A DNA stretch of 34,766 nucleotides from Roseateles sp. Lineage in GTDB: Bacteria; Pseudomonadota; Gammaproteobacteria; Burkholderiales; Burkholderiaceae_C. Position numbers and translations under genes: made by a program. The notes below the pieces were generated by a model, which saw only the letters and a program-made list of their open reading frames with translations, did not search any database and had not been told where the DNA came from. Below, in pieces: positions 15,906 through 24,165 of this stretch (the first letter of the stretch is position 1; every line of letters starts with the position of its first letter). The stretch is taken from positions 1-34,766 of the forward strand of contig JACDQM010000161.1 in the NCBI GenBank assembly GCA_015657635.1, written 5' to 3'.

Positions 15906-18900
15906 TTGCCTTGGCTGGGGCGCCTGCTGGGCCGGCTCAGCGTCGGGCGCAAGCTTTTGCTGATCTTCCTGCTCGATATGAGCGCGGTGATCTACATCAG
16001 CAGCATCCTGGTCAACGAGAAATATCTGGCGATCGATTTCGCCCGCAAGGAGCAGGCCGGCACTGCCTATATCCGCGCGCTGCAGCCGGCCCTGTTGGGC
16101 AGCGCGGCCACAGTGGCCCTGGGCCAGCCCTTGCCGGTGGATGCGGCGGCCGACGTGCTGCAGGCCGAGCAGCGTTTCGGCGCCGGCATGGGCAGCGGCG
16201 AGCTGGCCGAGGCCTTTGCCGAGAGCCTGCAGGCGCCGGGCGCCGCGGACGATGCGCGCAGCGTGCTGGACCGTGGCCGCGCCTTGCTCACCCGCGTTGG
16301 CAACCAGTCGAATCTGATCCTGGACCCGGATCTGGACAGCTACTACACGATGTCGGTGATCGTGCTGCGCCTGCCGGAGTTTCTCGACGCGCTCTCGCAC
16401 CTGAGCGCGCATGCCAACAGCCCGGCGGCGATGGCCGGCCTCGATGCGGCCCACCAGACGCGCTACCTGCTGCTGGAAGGCCGCCTGGACAGTGCCTGGA
16501 AGGCGCTGGAGTCAGACTACCGAGAGGCCTTTTCGGCCGGTGGTCTGGCGCTGGCAGGTCCCTTGCAGCCCGGCTTGGCGCAGCTGCGCGACACGCTCAG
16601 CGCCTACCGTCTGGCGGCTGCCGGTGCGATGAGCAGCGCTGAGCGCGATCAGCAGACCTTGAGCGATGCGCACCTCGCACTGGTGCGCGCCGCGGCGCTA
16701 TCCTGGGCGGAGGCCACAGCGCAGCTGGAGCGCCTGCTGGCGGCGCGCATCGATGGCTTCTTCGCGCGCATGTGGCTGCACCTGGGCACGGCGCTGGCGC
16801 TGCTGGCCTTGATCCTCAGCGCGGTCTATTTCGTGGCCAGCCAGATCGCGTTGCCGCTGCAGCGCCTGGCGCGCGTGACCGATCGGGTGCGCGAGAGCGG
16901 CGACCACACGCTGCGCGCGCGCTGGGACAGTGCCGACGAGATCGGCACCCTGGTGCGCGGCTTCAACTCGATGCTGGCCCAGCTCGACGAGGAGCGCCTC
17001 AAGCAGCAGGAACTGGCGGCCAGCGCCCGCGCTGCGCAGGCGCAGGCGCAGTTGCTGGCGGCCATGCCGATCCCGATGATGGTGACGGCGGTGCCCGGCC
17101 ACCAGGTGCTGCATGCCAATGAACCGGCCAAGGCCTGGCTGGGCGATGCCGGACTCGATCCCTGGCGCAGCGGCCTGGAAGCCAAGGTGCGCTCGCGCTT
17201 CTTCCAGCAATTGGCTGATCGCGACGCGGTGGACGAGTTCGAGGTGCGCTGGCTGGCGGGCCGCGAGCCGAGCTGGGCCGTGCTGTCCGCGCGCTGCATC
17301 GAGTTCCAGGGCCAGCAGGCGGTGGTCACGGCTTTCACGCCGATCAACCACATCAAGTTCATGGAGCGCCGGCTGGAGCTGTGGGCCAAGGTCTTCGAGG
17401 CCTCGGGCGAGGGCATCGTCATCATCGACGCCGAGCAGCGCGTGCTGACGGCCAACCGCGCCTTCTGCCGCGCCACCGGCTACGAGCTGCATGAGCTGAT
17501 CGGCGAGGCTGTGCGCCCCGAGGCCGGCATCAGCCTGCTGGCGCCGTTTGCCGCCTTGCTGGCCCAGCGCAGCAACTGGCAGGGCGAGATCACGATGCAG
17601 CGCCGCGACGGCAGCAGCTATCCGGCCTGGCTGATGCTCAGCGTGATGCGCAGCGGCCATGAAGGCGAGGTCTCGCACTTCATCGCCACCACCATCGACA
17701 TCAGCGACCGCAAACGCAACGAGGAGCGCATCCGCTTTCTGGCCCAGCACGATGTGCTGACCGAGCTGCCCAACCGCTCGCTGTGCGTCGAGCGCCTGCG
17801 CATGGCCTTGCAGCAGGCCGAGCGCCGCGGCGAGAAGGTGGCGGTGCTGTTCATCGACCTGGACCGCTTCAAGAACATCAACGACTCGCTGGGGCATCAC
17901 ATCGGCGACGGCCTGCTGCGTTCGGTGGCGCGACGCCTGCTGACTGCGGTGCGTGCGGGCGATACCGTCAGCCGCCTGGGCGGCGATGAGTTCGTGGTGG
18001 TGCTGACCGGGCTGGATGACGTGGCCGAGGTGGCCACCATCGTCGATGAGCGCCTGGTGCCGCTGGTGCGCCAGCCGCATGACATCGACGGCGCCGAGTT
18101 GCATGTGTCCTGCAGCGTCGGCGTGGCGATCTACCCCGACGACGCGCAGGACCTGGACGTGCTGATGCGCCACGCCGATGTGGCCATGTACCAGGCCAAG
18201 GCGCAGGGCCGCGACACCGCGCACTTCTTCACCTTCGAGCTCAACGAGCGTGCGCAGCAGCGCATCAAGCTCGAATCGAACCTGCGCCACGCACTGGAGC
18301 GCGGCGAGCTGAGCCTGCACTACCAGCCGCGTGTGGCGGCGCGCAGCGGCGAGTTGAAGGGCGTCGAGGCGCTGCTGCGCTGGCACAGCGCCGAGCTCGG
18401 TAGCGTCTCGCCGGCCGAGTTCATCCCGATCGCCGAAGACACGCGCCTGATCGTGCCGATCGGCGCCTGGGTCATCGACGAAGCCTGTCGCCAGCTGGCG
18501 GCATGGCATGCCGACGGCGTGGGCGTGCCGCAGGTGGCCATCAATGTGTCGGCGCTGCAGCTGGGCGACGACGCGCTGATTGAAACCCTGCGCGCCGCGC
18601 TGGATCGGCATGCGGTGCCACCCGGCGCGGTGGAGCTGGAGCTGACCGAATCGACGCTGATGGACCGCGCCGAGCAGACGCTGGAACGCTTGCATGCGAT
18701 CAAGCGCCTGGGCGTGGCGCTGGCCATCGACGACTTCGGCACCGGCTATTCCAGCCTCAACTACCTGAACCGCTTCCCGATCGACCGGCTGAAGATCGAC
18801 CGCAGCTTTGTGCGCGACATGTTCGAAGACCCGGCCGATCTGGCCATCACGCGCGCCATCATCGGCCTGGGCCACACGCTGGGCCTGCGGGTGGTGGCCG

Positions 18901-19049
18901 AAGGCGTGGAAACCGAGCGCGAGGCGCAGACCCTGCGCATGGCCGGCTGCGATGAGTTGCAGGGCTTTCTGTTCACGCGCGCGCTGCCGGCCGAGGCACT
19001 GGTGAGCTGGCTGGCGCAGCGCGCCCCTCAGCAGGCTCAGCCGGTCTGA
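15906..19049 (+). CDS. Membrane HAMP-PAS-GGDEF-EAL cyclic-di-GMP signalling protein
   Basis: The 1047-residue inner-membrane protein has a first TM at about 16-36, a 250-residue helical periplasmic sensor, a second TM at about 290-313, HAMP (about 314-365), two PAS-like regions (about 380-480 and 490-600), GGDEF (about 612-770) and EAL (about 785-1035). GGDEF is intact (LGGDEF, 692-696) with an inhibitory-site RAGD at 683-686. The EAL domain keeps EALLR (821-825), N880, E914, DDFG (942-945), K963, E999 and Q1019. Both synthesis and hydrolysis of cyclic-di-GMP are therefore possible. The only in-frame start before the first TM is TTG at 15906, with no clear ribosome-binding site, because a stop lies at 15879. 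A real start at ATG 15835 in another frame is possible. Confidence 0.93.
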   Translation: MPWLGRLLGRLSVGRKLLLIFLLDMSAVIYISSILVNEKYLAIDFARKEQAGTAYIRALQPALLGSAATVALGQPLPVDAAADVLQAEQRFGAGMGSGELAEAFAESLQAPGAADDARSVLDRGRALLTRVGNQSNLILDPDLDSYYTMSVIVLRLPEFLDALSHLSAHANSPAAMAGLDAAHQTRYLLLEGRLDSAWKALESDYREAFSAGGLALAGPLQPGLAQLRDTLSAYRLAAAGAMSSAERDQQTLSDAHLALVRAAALSWAEATAQLERLLAARIDGFFARMWLHLGTALALLALILSAVYFVASQIALPLQRLARVTDRVRESGDHTLRARWDSADEIGTLVRGFNSMLAQLDEERLKQQELAASARAAQAQAQLLAAMPIPMMVTAVPGHQVLHANEPAKAWLGDAGLDPWRSGLEAKVRSRFFQQLADRDAVDEFEVRWLAGREPSWAVLSARCIEFQGQQAVVTAFTPINHIKFMERRLELWAKVFEASGEGIVIIDAEQRVLTANRAFCRATGYELHELIGEAVRPEAGISLLAPFAALLAQRSNWQGEITMQRRDGSSYPAWLMLSVMRSGHEGEVSHFIATTIDISDRKRNEERIRFLAQHDVLTELPNRSLCVERLRMALQQAERRGEKVAVLFIDLDRFKNINDSLGHHIGDGLLRSVARRLLTAVRAGDTVSRLGGDEFVVVLTGLDDVAEVATIVDERLVPLVRQPHDIDGAELHVSCSVGVAIYPDDAQDLDVLMRHADVAMYQAKAQGRDTAHFFTFELNERAQQRIKLESNLRHALERGELSLHYQPRVAARSGELKGVEALLRWHSAELGSVSPAEFIPIAEDTRLIVPIGAWVIDEACRQLAAWHADGVGVPQVAINVSALQLGDDALIETLRAALDRHAVPPGAVELELTESTLMDRAEQTLERLHAIKRLGVALAIDDFGTGYSSLNYLNRFPIDRLKIDRSFVRDMFEDPADLAITRAIIGLGHTLGLRVVAEGVETEREAQTLRMAGCDELQGFLFTRALPAEALVSWLAQRAPQQAQPV

Positions 19050-19067
19050 GCTGGGCGATGGGCCGCC

Positions 19068-19799
19068 TCAGGCGAACCAGTCTTCGTCCGGCAGGCCCTC
19101 GAAGGTCTTGCGCAGGCCTTCGCTCCAACCGCGGCGCAGCGAGTTGAAGTAGGGGTCGTCCGCGGTGATGCGGTGCGGATCGGCCGGCGCGAAGCTGTTG
19201 GCGCGATACAGCAGCATGTCGATCGGCAGGCCCACCGAGAGGTTGCTGCGGATGGTCGAATCGAAGGACACCAGCGTGCACTTGGCGGCTTCCTTCAGCG
19301 AGGTGGACGGCTTGATCACGCGGTCCAGGATCGGCTTGCCGTACTTGCTCTCGCCGATCTGCAGATAGGGCGTGTCTTCGGTGGCTTCGATGAAGTTGCC
19401 CTGCGCATAGACATGGAAGAGCCGTGGCGGCTCGCCCTTGATCTGGCCGCCGACCAGGAAATTGCCGCCGAAATCAACGCCCTGACCCAGGCTCTGCGCA
19501 TTCGCGTCGCGCGCGACGATTTCCTTGACGGTGCGCCCCACCAGCTCGGCCACGTCGTACATGGTGGGCCGGTTGAACAGATGCTCGCGCTCGTGTTCCA
19601 GGCGCTGGCGCAGCAGGCTGACGACGCTTTGCGTGGTGGCCAGATTGCCGGCGCTGAGCAGCACGATCAACCGTTCGCCGGGCTGCTCGAAGATGCTCAT
19701 CTTGCGGAAGGTGGCGATCTGGTCGACGCCGGCATTGGTGCGGGTGTCGGAAGCGAACAGCAGTCCGGCATCCAGGCGCATGGCAACGCAATAGGTCAT
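19068..19799 (-). CDS. Anbu (ancestral beta subunit) proteasome-like peptidase
   Basis: The 243-residue protein is the bacterial proteasome-related Anbu, an Ntn-hydrolase fold that assembles into open helical or ring structures. After Met removal the N-terminal threonine is the nucleophile (MTYCVAMRLDAGLLFASDTR). With T as residue 1, D17 of SDTRTNAGVD and K32 are in the expected positions of the active-site network. Other family segments are IVLLSAGNLATTQSVVS and DFGGNFLVGGQIKGEPPRLF. Peptide substrate and physiological role are not settled for the family; links to stress and to the adjacent ATP-grasp/alpha-E/transglutaminase genes are known from genome context. It is last in that minus-strand cluster, 53 bases after the transglutaminase. 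Confidence 0.96.
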   Translation of the reverse strand: MTYCVAMRLDAGLLFASDTRTNAGVDQIATFRKMSIFEQPGERLIVLLSAGNLATTQSVVSLLRQRLEHEREHLFNRPTMYDVAELVGRTVKEIVARDANAQSLGQGVDFGGNFLVGGQIKGEPPRLFHVYAQGNFIEATEDTPYLQIGESKYGKPILDRVIKPSTSLKEAAKCTLVSFDSTIRSNLSVGLPIDMLLYRANSFAPADPHRITADDPYFNSLRRGWSEGLRKTFEGLPDEDWFA

Positions 19800-19852
19800 G
19801 GCTTGCGGGGGAACTTCAGATGGGGCCGATTATGTCCGCAGCATGACATCAC

Positions 19853-20677
19853 TCATTGCCCGGCGGCGCCGCCGGCCAGCGTGACCTGCACCGCGGTGCG
19901 CAAGGCCTCGCCGCCGCCGCCCAGGCGCATGCCGCGCACCGGGCAGGCGTCCAGGTAGTCGGCGCCGATCGCCAGCTTCACATAGCGGCCGTCGGCCAGG
20001 CAGCGGTTCGAGACATCGAAGCCCAGCCAGCCGCCCGGCAGACCGTCGGCATCGGGCAGGCGCGCCTCGGCCCAGGCGTGGCTGGCCACATGCTCGGCAT
20101 CGGCCGCCAGATAGCCCGACACATAGCGGGCCGGCACGCCCAGCAGGCGCGCGCAGGTGGCGAACACCTGCGCGTGGTCCTGGCAGACGCCGTGGCCATG
20201 CGCAAAGGCCTCGGCCGCGGCGGTGGCAGCATCAGTGGCGCCCGGGGTGTAGGGCATGCGTTCGGCCAGCGCGTGCATCATGGCCGTCAGCCCCTGCAGG
20301 GCGTCGGCGCGCACGGAGGCCAGATGGCCGCTGGCGAAGTCGCACAAGGCCTTGTCGGCCTGGGTCAGCGTGGAGGCGCGCAGGAACACTTCCGGCGGAA
20401 AACGGTCCAGCGGGTCGGGGCGCGGCGGGCTGTCGTCGGTCTCGATGATGCCGCGCGCATGCAGGTGGATCTCGTCATGCGGCTGGTCCAGCGTCAGCAC
20501 ATGCATCACATTGCCGTAGGCGTCCAGGCAGCGGCTGGCCAGCGCCGGCAGGCCGAGGTGCCAGTCCAGCACGCGCTGGCGCGGGCCTTCGGCGGGCGTC
20601 AGCCGCAGGTATTGGGTGCTGCGCTTGACCGGGTGGTCGTAGCGGTAGACGGTCTCGTGAATGATGCTGAGGTGCAC
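19853..20677 (-). CDS. Transglutaminase-like cysteine protease family protein (Anbu cluster)
   Basis: The 274-residue protein has the bacterial transglutaminase N-terminal region (MHLSIIHETVYRYDHPVKRS, TQYLRLTPAEGPRQRVLDWH) followed by the catalytic core. The triad is C165 in GHGVCQDHAQVF, H200 in EHVASHAWAEARLP and D221 in LGFDVSN. Such proteins act as peptidases or amidases; the substrate is unknown. It starts with GTG at 20677; the residues read as in other cluster members. It lies 22 bases after the alpha-E gene and 53 bases before Anbu, forming one minus-strand operon. No signal peptide, so cytoplasmic. Confidence 0.93.
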   Translation of the reverse strand: MHLSIIHETVYRYDHPVKRSTQYLRLTPAEGPRQRVLDWHLGLPALASRCLDAYGNVMHVLTLDQPHDEIHLHARGIIETDDSPPRPDPLDRFPPEVFLRASTLTQADKALCDFASGHLASVRADALQGLTAMMHALAERMPYTPGATDAATAAAEAFAHGHGVCQDHAQVFATCARLLGVPARYVSGYLAADAEHVASHAWAEARLPDADGLPGGWLGFDVSNRCLADGRYVKLAIGADYLDACPVRGMRLGGGGEALRTAVQVTLAGGAAGQ

Positions 20678-20699
20678 GGCAGGTCTCGTTAGCTAGCTG

Positions 20700-21667
20700 T
20701 CAGGAAGCTTCCAGATAGGCTTCGCGGATGGCGGTGCCCAGGTCGGCGGATTCCTCCAGGAAGCCGGTCAGCCAGCGGTGCACGCCTGCGTCAAGGATCT
20801 CGTCCACCACACCATACTCCAGCCGCAGCGCCAGCTGGCCGGCCAGGCGCTTGACCTGGCGGCCGGCGTCGTCGGCGCCCAGCCGGGCCTCGATCTTGGG
20901 CAGGATGGCGACGATCTCGTCGCAGCAGGCGCGCAAGCTCCGCGGCACGTCGGGGCGCAGGATCAGCAGCTCGGTGACGCGGCGGCCGTCCAGGCTGTCG
21001 CGGTAGACGGCGTGGTAGGCCTCGAAGGCCGACAGCGAACGCAGCAGCGCGCTCCAGGTGTAGAAGTCCGGCGCGCTTTCCTGCGGCACGTCCACCGGCG
21101 AGAGCGTGTCCACGGCCGGCTCGATCAGCTGGCTCTTCACGTCCAGCAGCCGCGCGGTGTTGTCGGCCCGCTCGACGAAGGTGCCCAGGCGGATGAACCA
21201 GTAGGCATCGTTGCGCTGCAGCGTGCCGTAGGTGGCGCCGCGGAACAGGTGCGAGCGTTCCTTGACCCAGTCGAAGAAGCCGAGACGCTGGGGATGCCGC
21301 GCTTGGGGAATTCGCGCGCTTCCAGCCAGCTGCTGTTGATGGCCTCCCACATCTCGGTGGTGATCTGGCCGCGCACCGCATGCGCGTTCTCGCGCGCCTG
21401 CTTCAGGCAGCTCAGCACCGAGGCCGGGTTGTTGAGGTCCAGCGCCATGAAGTTGAACAGGCGTTCGGCTTCCAGCGGCGCATGGGTCTGGCTGAAGGCT
21501 TCCAGCGTGCCGGTGACGGCCAGCGGCGCGGCCAGCTCGGTCATCGCGCCGCGGCTTTGCGGCAGCAGCGACAGCGAGTGCGTCACATCCAGCATGCGCA
21601 CCAGGTTCTCGGCGCGTTCAAGGTAGCGGCTCATCCAGAAGAGCTGTGCGGCGGTACGGCTGAGCAT
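20700..21667 (-). pseudogene. Alpha-E domain protein of the Anbu cluster, split by a one-base frameshift
   Basis: Alpha-E proteins are all-helical partners found beside circularly permuted ATP-grasp enzymes, thought to take part in a peptide- or amide-forming system. The N-terminal part (21667 down to about 21300) reads MLSRTAAQLFWMSRYLERAE and EMWEAINSSWLEAREFPKRG; the C-terminal part reads LGFFDWVKERSHLFRGATYG, YWFIRLGTFVERADNTARLL and ends at 20700. The two halves lie in different frames and meet near 21283-21308. The span is 968 bases; one added base gives 969 (322 residues), the family's normal size. The likely site is the G4 run at 21290-21293 or at 21305-21308. Either a young pseudogene or a consensus error; conserved codons on both sides favour error. 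Start is 1 base after the ATP-grasp stop. Confidence 0.88.
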
Positions 21668-21668
21668 G

Positions 21669-23096
21669 TCAGTTCTCCAGAATCCAGGTGTCCTTGGTGC
21701 CGCCGCCTTGGGAGGAGTTCACCACCAGCGAGCCTTGCTTCAGTGCCACGCGCGTCAGGCCGCCGGCCACCATATTGATCTCGCTGCCGCTGAGCACGAA
21801 GGGCCGCAGATCGATGTGGCGCGGCGCGATGCCGTTCTCGACGAAGGTCGGGCAGCTCGACAGGCACAGCGTGGGCTGGGCGATGTAGTTGCTGGGATTG
21901 GCGCGCACGCGCTGGCGGAAATCCTCGATCTCGGCCGCGGTCGAGGCCGGCCCCACCAGCATGCCGTAGCCGCCGGCGCCATGCACCTCCTTCACCACCA
22001 GCTGGCCCATATGGTTCAGCACATGGTCCAGGTCCTCGGCCTTGCGGCACTGCCAGGTCGGCACGTTGTGCAGGATCGGCTCCTCGCCGAGGTAGAAGCG
22101 GATCATGTCCGGCACATAGGGGTAGATGGACTTGTCGTCCGCCACGCCGGTGCCGATGGCATTGGCAAGGATGACATGCCCCTGCTTGTAGACCGACAGC
22201 AGGCCCGGCACGCCCAGCATCGAATCGGCGCGGAAGGCCAGCGGGTCGAGGAAGGCGTCATCGATGCGGCGGTAGATCACGTCCACGCGCTTGGGGCCGA
22301 CCGTGGTGCGCATGTACAGGAACTCGTCCTTGACGAACAGGTCCTGTCCCTCGACCAGTTCCACGCCCATCTGCTGGGCCAGGAAGGCGTGCTCGAAGTA
22401 GGCGCTGTTGAAGGGGCCGGGCGTCAGCACCACCACGGTGGGGTTCTCGGCCGTGCTGGCATGGCGCAGCGTGTTCAGCAGCAGCGTCGGGTAGTGGGCC
22501 ACCGGCGCCACCGAATAGCGCGCGAACAGCTCGGGGAAGAGCCGCATCATCATCTTGCGGTTCTCCAGCATGTAGCTCACGCCGGAGGGGACGCGCAGAT
22601 TGTCTTCCAGCACGTAGTAGCCGCCGTCCGAGTGGCGGATCAGATCGACGCCGGTGATGTGGGCATAGATGCCGTGCGGCAGGTCCAGGCCCTGCATTGC
22701 CGGCTGGTACTGCGCATTGGCGAACACCTGCTCGGCCGGGATCAGGCCGGCCTTGATGATTTCGTGCTCGTGGTAGATGTCCCACAGGAATTTGTTCAGC
22801 GCCGTGACGCGCTGGCGCAGGCCGGCTTCCAGCATGCGCCACTCCTCAGCAGGCACCACGCGGGGCACGGTGTCGAAGGGGATCAGGCGCTCGGCGCCGG
22901 CCTCGTCGCCATAGACGGCGAAAGTGATGCCGACCTTGTGGAACAGCAGATCGGCCTCGGCCCGCTTGGTGGCCAGCGCCGCAGGCGTCTGGGCGTGCAG
23001 CCAGTTGGCAAAGGACTGGTAGTGCGGGCGTATCGCACCACTGGCGAGCAGCATCTCGTCATAGTGGCCGGCGGCGGGCAGGGTGAGCGCATGCAT
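21669..23096 (-). CDS. Circularly permuted ATP-grasp protein (Anbu cluster)
   Basis: The 475-residue protein belongs to the circularly permuted ATP-grasp type 2 family, predicted to form an amide bond between an acyl-phosphate and an amine. Family stretches include GDEAGAERLIPFDTVPRVVP, HEIIKAGLIPAEQVFANAQY, YVLEDNLRVPSGVSYMLENR, LTPGPFNSAYFEHAFLAQQM, VYKQGHVILANAIGTGVADD and KEVHGAGGYGMLVGP. ATG 23096 (MHALTLPAAGHYDEML) is chosen over the frame's earlier codons because GGGAG sits 8 bases before it and the family starts there. It heads the cluster with alpha-E, transglutaminase and Anbu. The product is not known; a role in making a peptide that Anbu processes is inference. Confidence 0.94.
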   Translation of the reverse strand: MHALTLPAAGHYDEMLLASGAIRPHYQSFANWLHAQTPAALATKRAEADLLFHKVGITFAVYGDEAGAERLIPFDTVPRVVPAEEWRMLEAGLRQRVTALNKFLWDIYHEHEIIKAGLIPAEQVFANAQYQPAMQGLDLPHGIYAHITGVDLIRHSDGGYYVLEDNLRVPSGVSYMLENRKMMMRLFPELFARYSVAPVAHYPTLLLNTLRHASTAENPTVVVLTPGPFNSAYFEHAFLAQQMGVELVEGQDLFVKDEFLYMRTTVGPKRVDVIYRRIDDAFLDPLAFRADSMLGVPGLLSVYKQGHVILANAIGTGVADDKSIYPYVPDMIRFYLGEEPILHNVPTWQCRKAEDLDHVLNHMGQLVVKEVHGAGGYGMLVGPASTAAEIEDFRQRVRANPSNYIAQPTLCLSSCPTFVENGIAPRHIDLRPFVLSGSEINMVAGGLTRVALKQGSLVVNSSQGGGTKDTWILEN

Positions 23097-23317
23097 GACA
23101 AATACTCCCGGGGCTGTCTTCCAGGGTATTGCAAGGGCTGTGCCCGTCCGCAAGGTCCTGTGACGCTACCGAGTGTCGTACTTTGGTGCGGATTGGCGAC
23201 GTGCACTGTCTTGGCGCTGCTCGCGATGCGCCTGAATGGTGCATGAAGGGCTGCGCGCGTCGGGCTGCCACTGGCGCAATGGCTGTGGCGCTGTGCCGTG
23301 CGGACCTGTCAGAAATG

Positions 23318-23340
23318 CAAACGCCACCCAGAGGTGGCGC
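23318..23340 (-). terminator. Probable terminator of the tRNA-Arg transcript
   Basis: CGCCACC (23322-23328) pairs with GGTGGCG (23333-23339) around a four-base loop. Read on the minus strand it is followed by TTTGCATTT, a broken T-tract. It lies 17 bases past the tRNA 3' end, in the 260-base gap before the ATP-grasp gene, which is otherwise without an evident gene. Confidence 0.65.
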
Positions 23341-23356
23341 ATCGGACGGATGATCT

Positions 23357-23432
23357 TGGTGCGCCCGGCTGGGATCGAACCAGCAACCCCTGCCTTCGGA
23401 GGGCAGTACTCTATCCATTGAGCTACGGGCGC
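23357..23432 (-). tRNA. tRNA-Arg (anticodon CCG)
   Basis: The minus strand folds as a full cloverleaf of 76 bases with encoded CCA. The acceptor GCGCCCG pairs with CGGGCGC, the D-arm is AGCTCAATGGATAGAGT, the anticodon stem CTGCC/GGCAG holds the loop CTCCGAA (anticodon CCG), and the T-arm is GCTGGTTCGATCCCAGC. It reads CGG arginine codons. A TAGAAT hexamer is found 11 bases upstream. Confidence 0.97.
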
Positions 23433-23443
23433 AACAGTGCGCG

Positions 23444-23449
23444 ATTCTA
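23444..23449 (-). promoter_or_regulatory. -10 element for tRNA-Arg
   Basis: TAGAAT on the minus strand matches five of six consensus positions and lies 11 bases before the tRNA 5' end, consistent with a start point a few bases upstream of it. The -35 region is a poor match. Confidence 0.5.
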
Positions 23450-23483
23450 GCAGCGCGCCAGCCGCCAGCCAGGATGGGCTCGC

Positions 23484-23489
23484 TATAAT
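23484..23489 (+). promoter_or_regulatory. Perfect TATAAT -10 element for cytochrome c5
   Basis: TATAAT lies 72 bases upstream of the cytochrome start at 23562, in the gap divergent from the tRNA. No good -35 is seen at 17 bases, so the promoter may need an activator or be of moderate strength. Confidence 0.6.
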
Positions 23490-23561
23490 CTGCCGGTTTT
23501 GCGCCCTGCGACAGCGGGGTTGCGCAGTCCAATTTCTATCGCCGACGCCAACGAGGATTTC

Positions 23562-24104
23562 ATGAGCGGAACTCACGAGCACGATCACGCAGAAGCCCAC
23601 GAAGGGCCGATCAAGACGCCCAAGCAGCTGATCTGGGCCGTGGCATTCGCCTTCGTGGTGCCGGTCGTTGTCATCATCTTGCTGGCCAACTATGTGACCT
23701 CCAGCGCCAAGCCGGCCGCCGGCAGCGGTGGCCTGGAGGCTGAGGCTGTTGCAGCCCGCATCCAGCCGGTTGGCGCAATCGAGTTGAAGGACTTGGCCAA
23801 TCCCGCCGCGATGAAGACGGGCGAACAGGTCTATCAGGCGCAGTGCGCTGCTTGCCACACCAGCGGCGCAGCAGGCGCGCCCAAGCTGGGCGATGCATCT
23901 GCCTGGGGCCCGCGTGTGGGCACCGGCTATGAGGCCTTGCTGACCTCGGCCCTCAAGGGCAAGGGTGCGATGGGCGCCCAGGGCGGCGGCGATCACAGCG
24001 ATTTCGAGATCGCTCGTGCCGTGGTCTACATGGCCAATCAGGCTGGCGGCAAGTTTGCCGAGCCCAAGGCTCCGGCCGCTGCAGCATCGGCAGCCTCGAA
24101 CTGA
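23562..24104 (+). CDS. Membrane-anchored cytochrome c5 family protein
   Basis: The 180-residue protein has a short cytoplasmic His-rich head (HEHDHAEAHE), one TM at about 23-44 (LIWAVAFAFVVPVVVIILLA) and a periplasmic class I cytochrome c domain. Heme is bound by C95-A-A-C98-H99, with M137 in GKGAMGAQ as the likely distal ligand. The Ala-rich tail ends PAAAASAASN. It probably carries electrons to a terminal oxidase. ATG 23562 is preferred over the upstream frame because GAGGA lies just before it and TATAAT lies at 23484. It is followed by a clear terminator. Confidence 0.94.
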   Translation: MSGTHEHDHAEAHEGPIKTPKQLIWAVAFAFVVPVVVIILLANYVTSSAKPAAGSGGLEAEAVAARIQPVGAIELKDLANPAAMKTGEQVYQAQCAACHTSGAAGAPKLGDASAWGPRVGTGYEALLTSALKGKGAMGAQGGGDHSDFEIARAVVYMANQAGGKFAEPKAPAAAASAASN

Positions 24105-24128
24105 GGCGACGTCAGCGCTGTGAATCAG

Positions 24129-24152
24129 CCGGCCTGCGGGGCCGGTTTTTTT
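24129..24152 (+). terminator. Rho-independent terminator after the cytochrome gene
   Basis: CCGGCC (24129-24134) pairs with GGCCGG (24140-24145) around a TGCGG loop and is followed by seven T (24146-24152). It lies 25 bases past the cytochrome stop and just before the convergent gene ending at 24166. Confidence 0.92.
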
Positions 24153-24165
24153 CGCCTGGGCTTTT

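Noticed and set aside
16698..18875. 725-codon minus-strand open frame opposite the GGDEF-EAL gene
   Set aside because: No motif is visible, and the plus strand has intact GGDEF and EAL catalytic sets.
23097..23356. Possible small genes in the gap between the ATP-grasp gene and the tRNA
   Set aside because: Short frames here have no ribosome-binding site or family resemblance. Only the tRNA terminator hairpin is supported.
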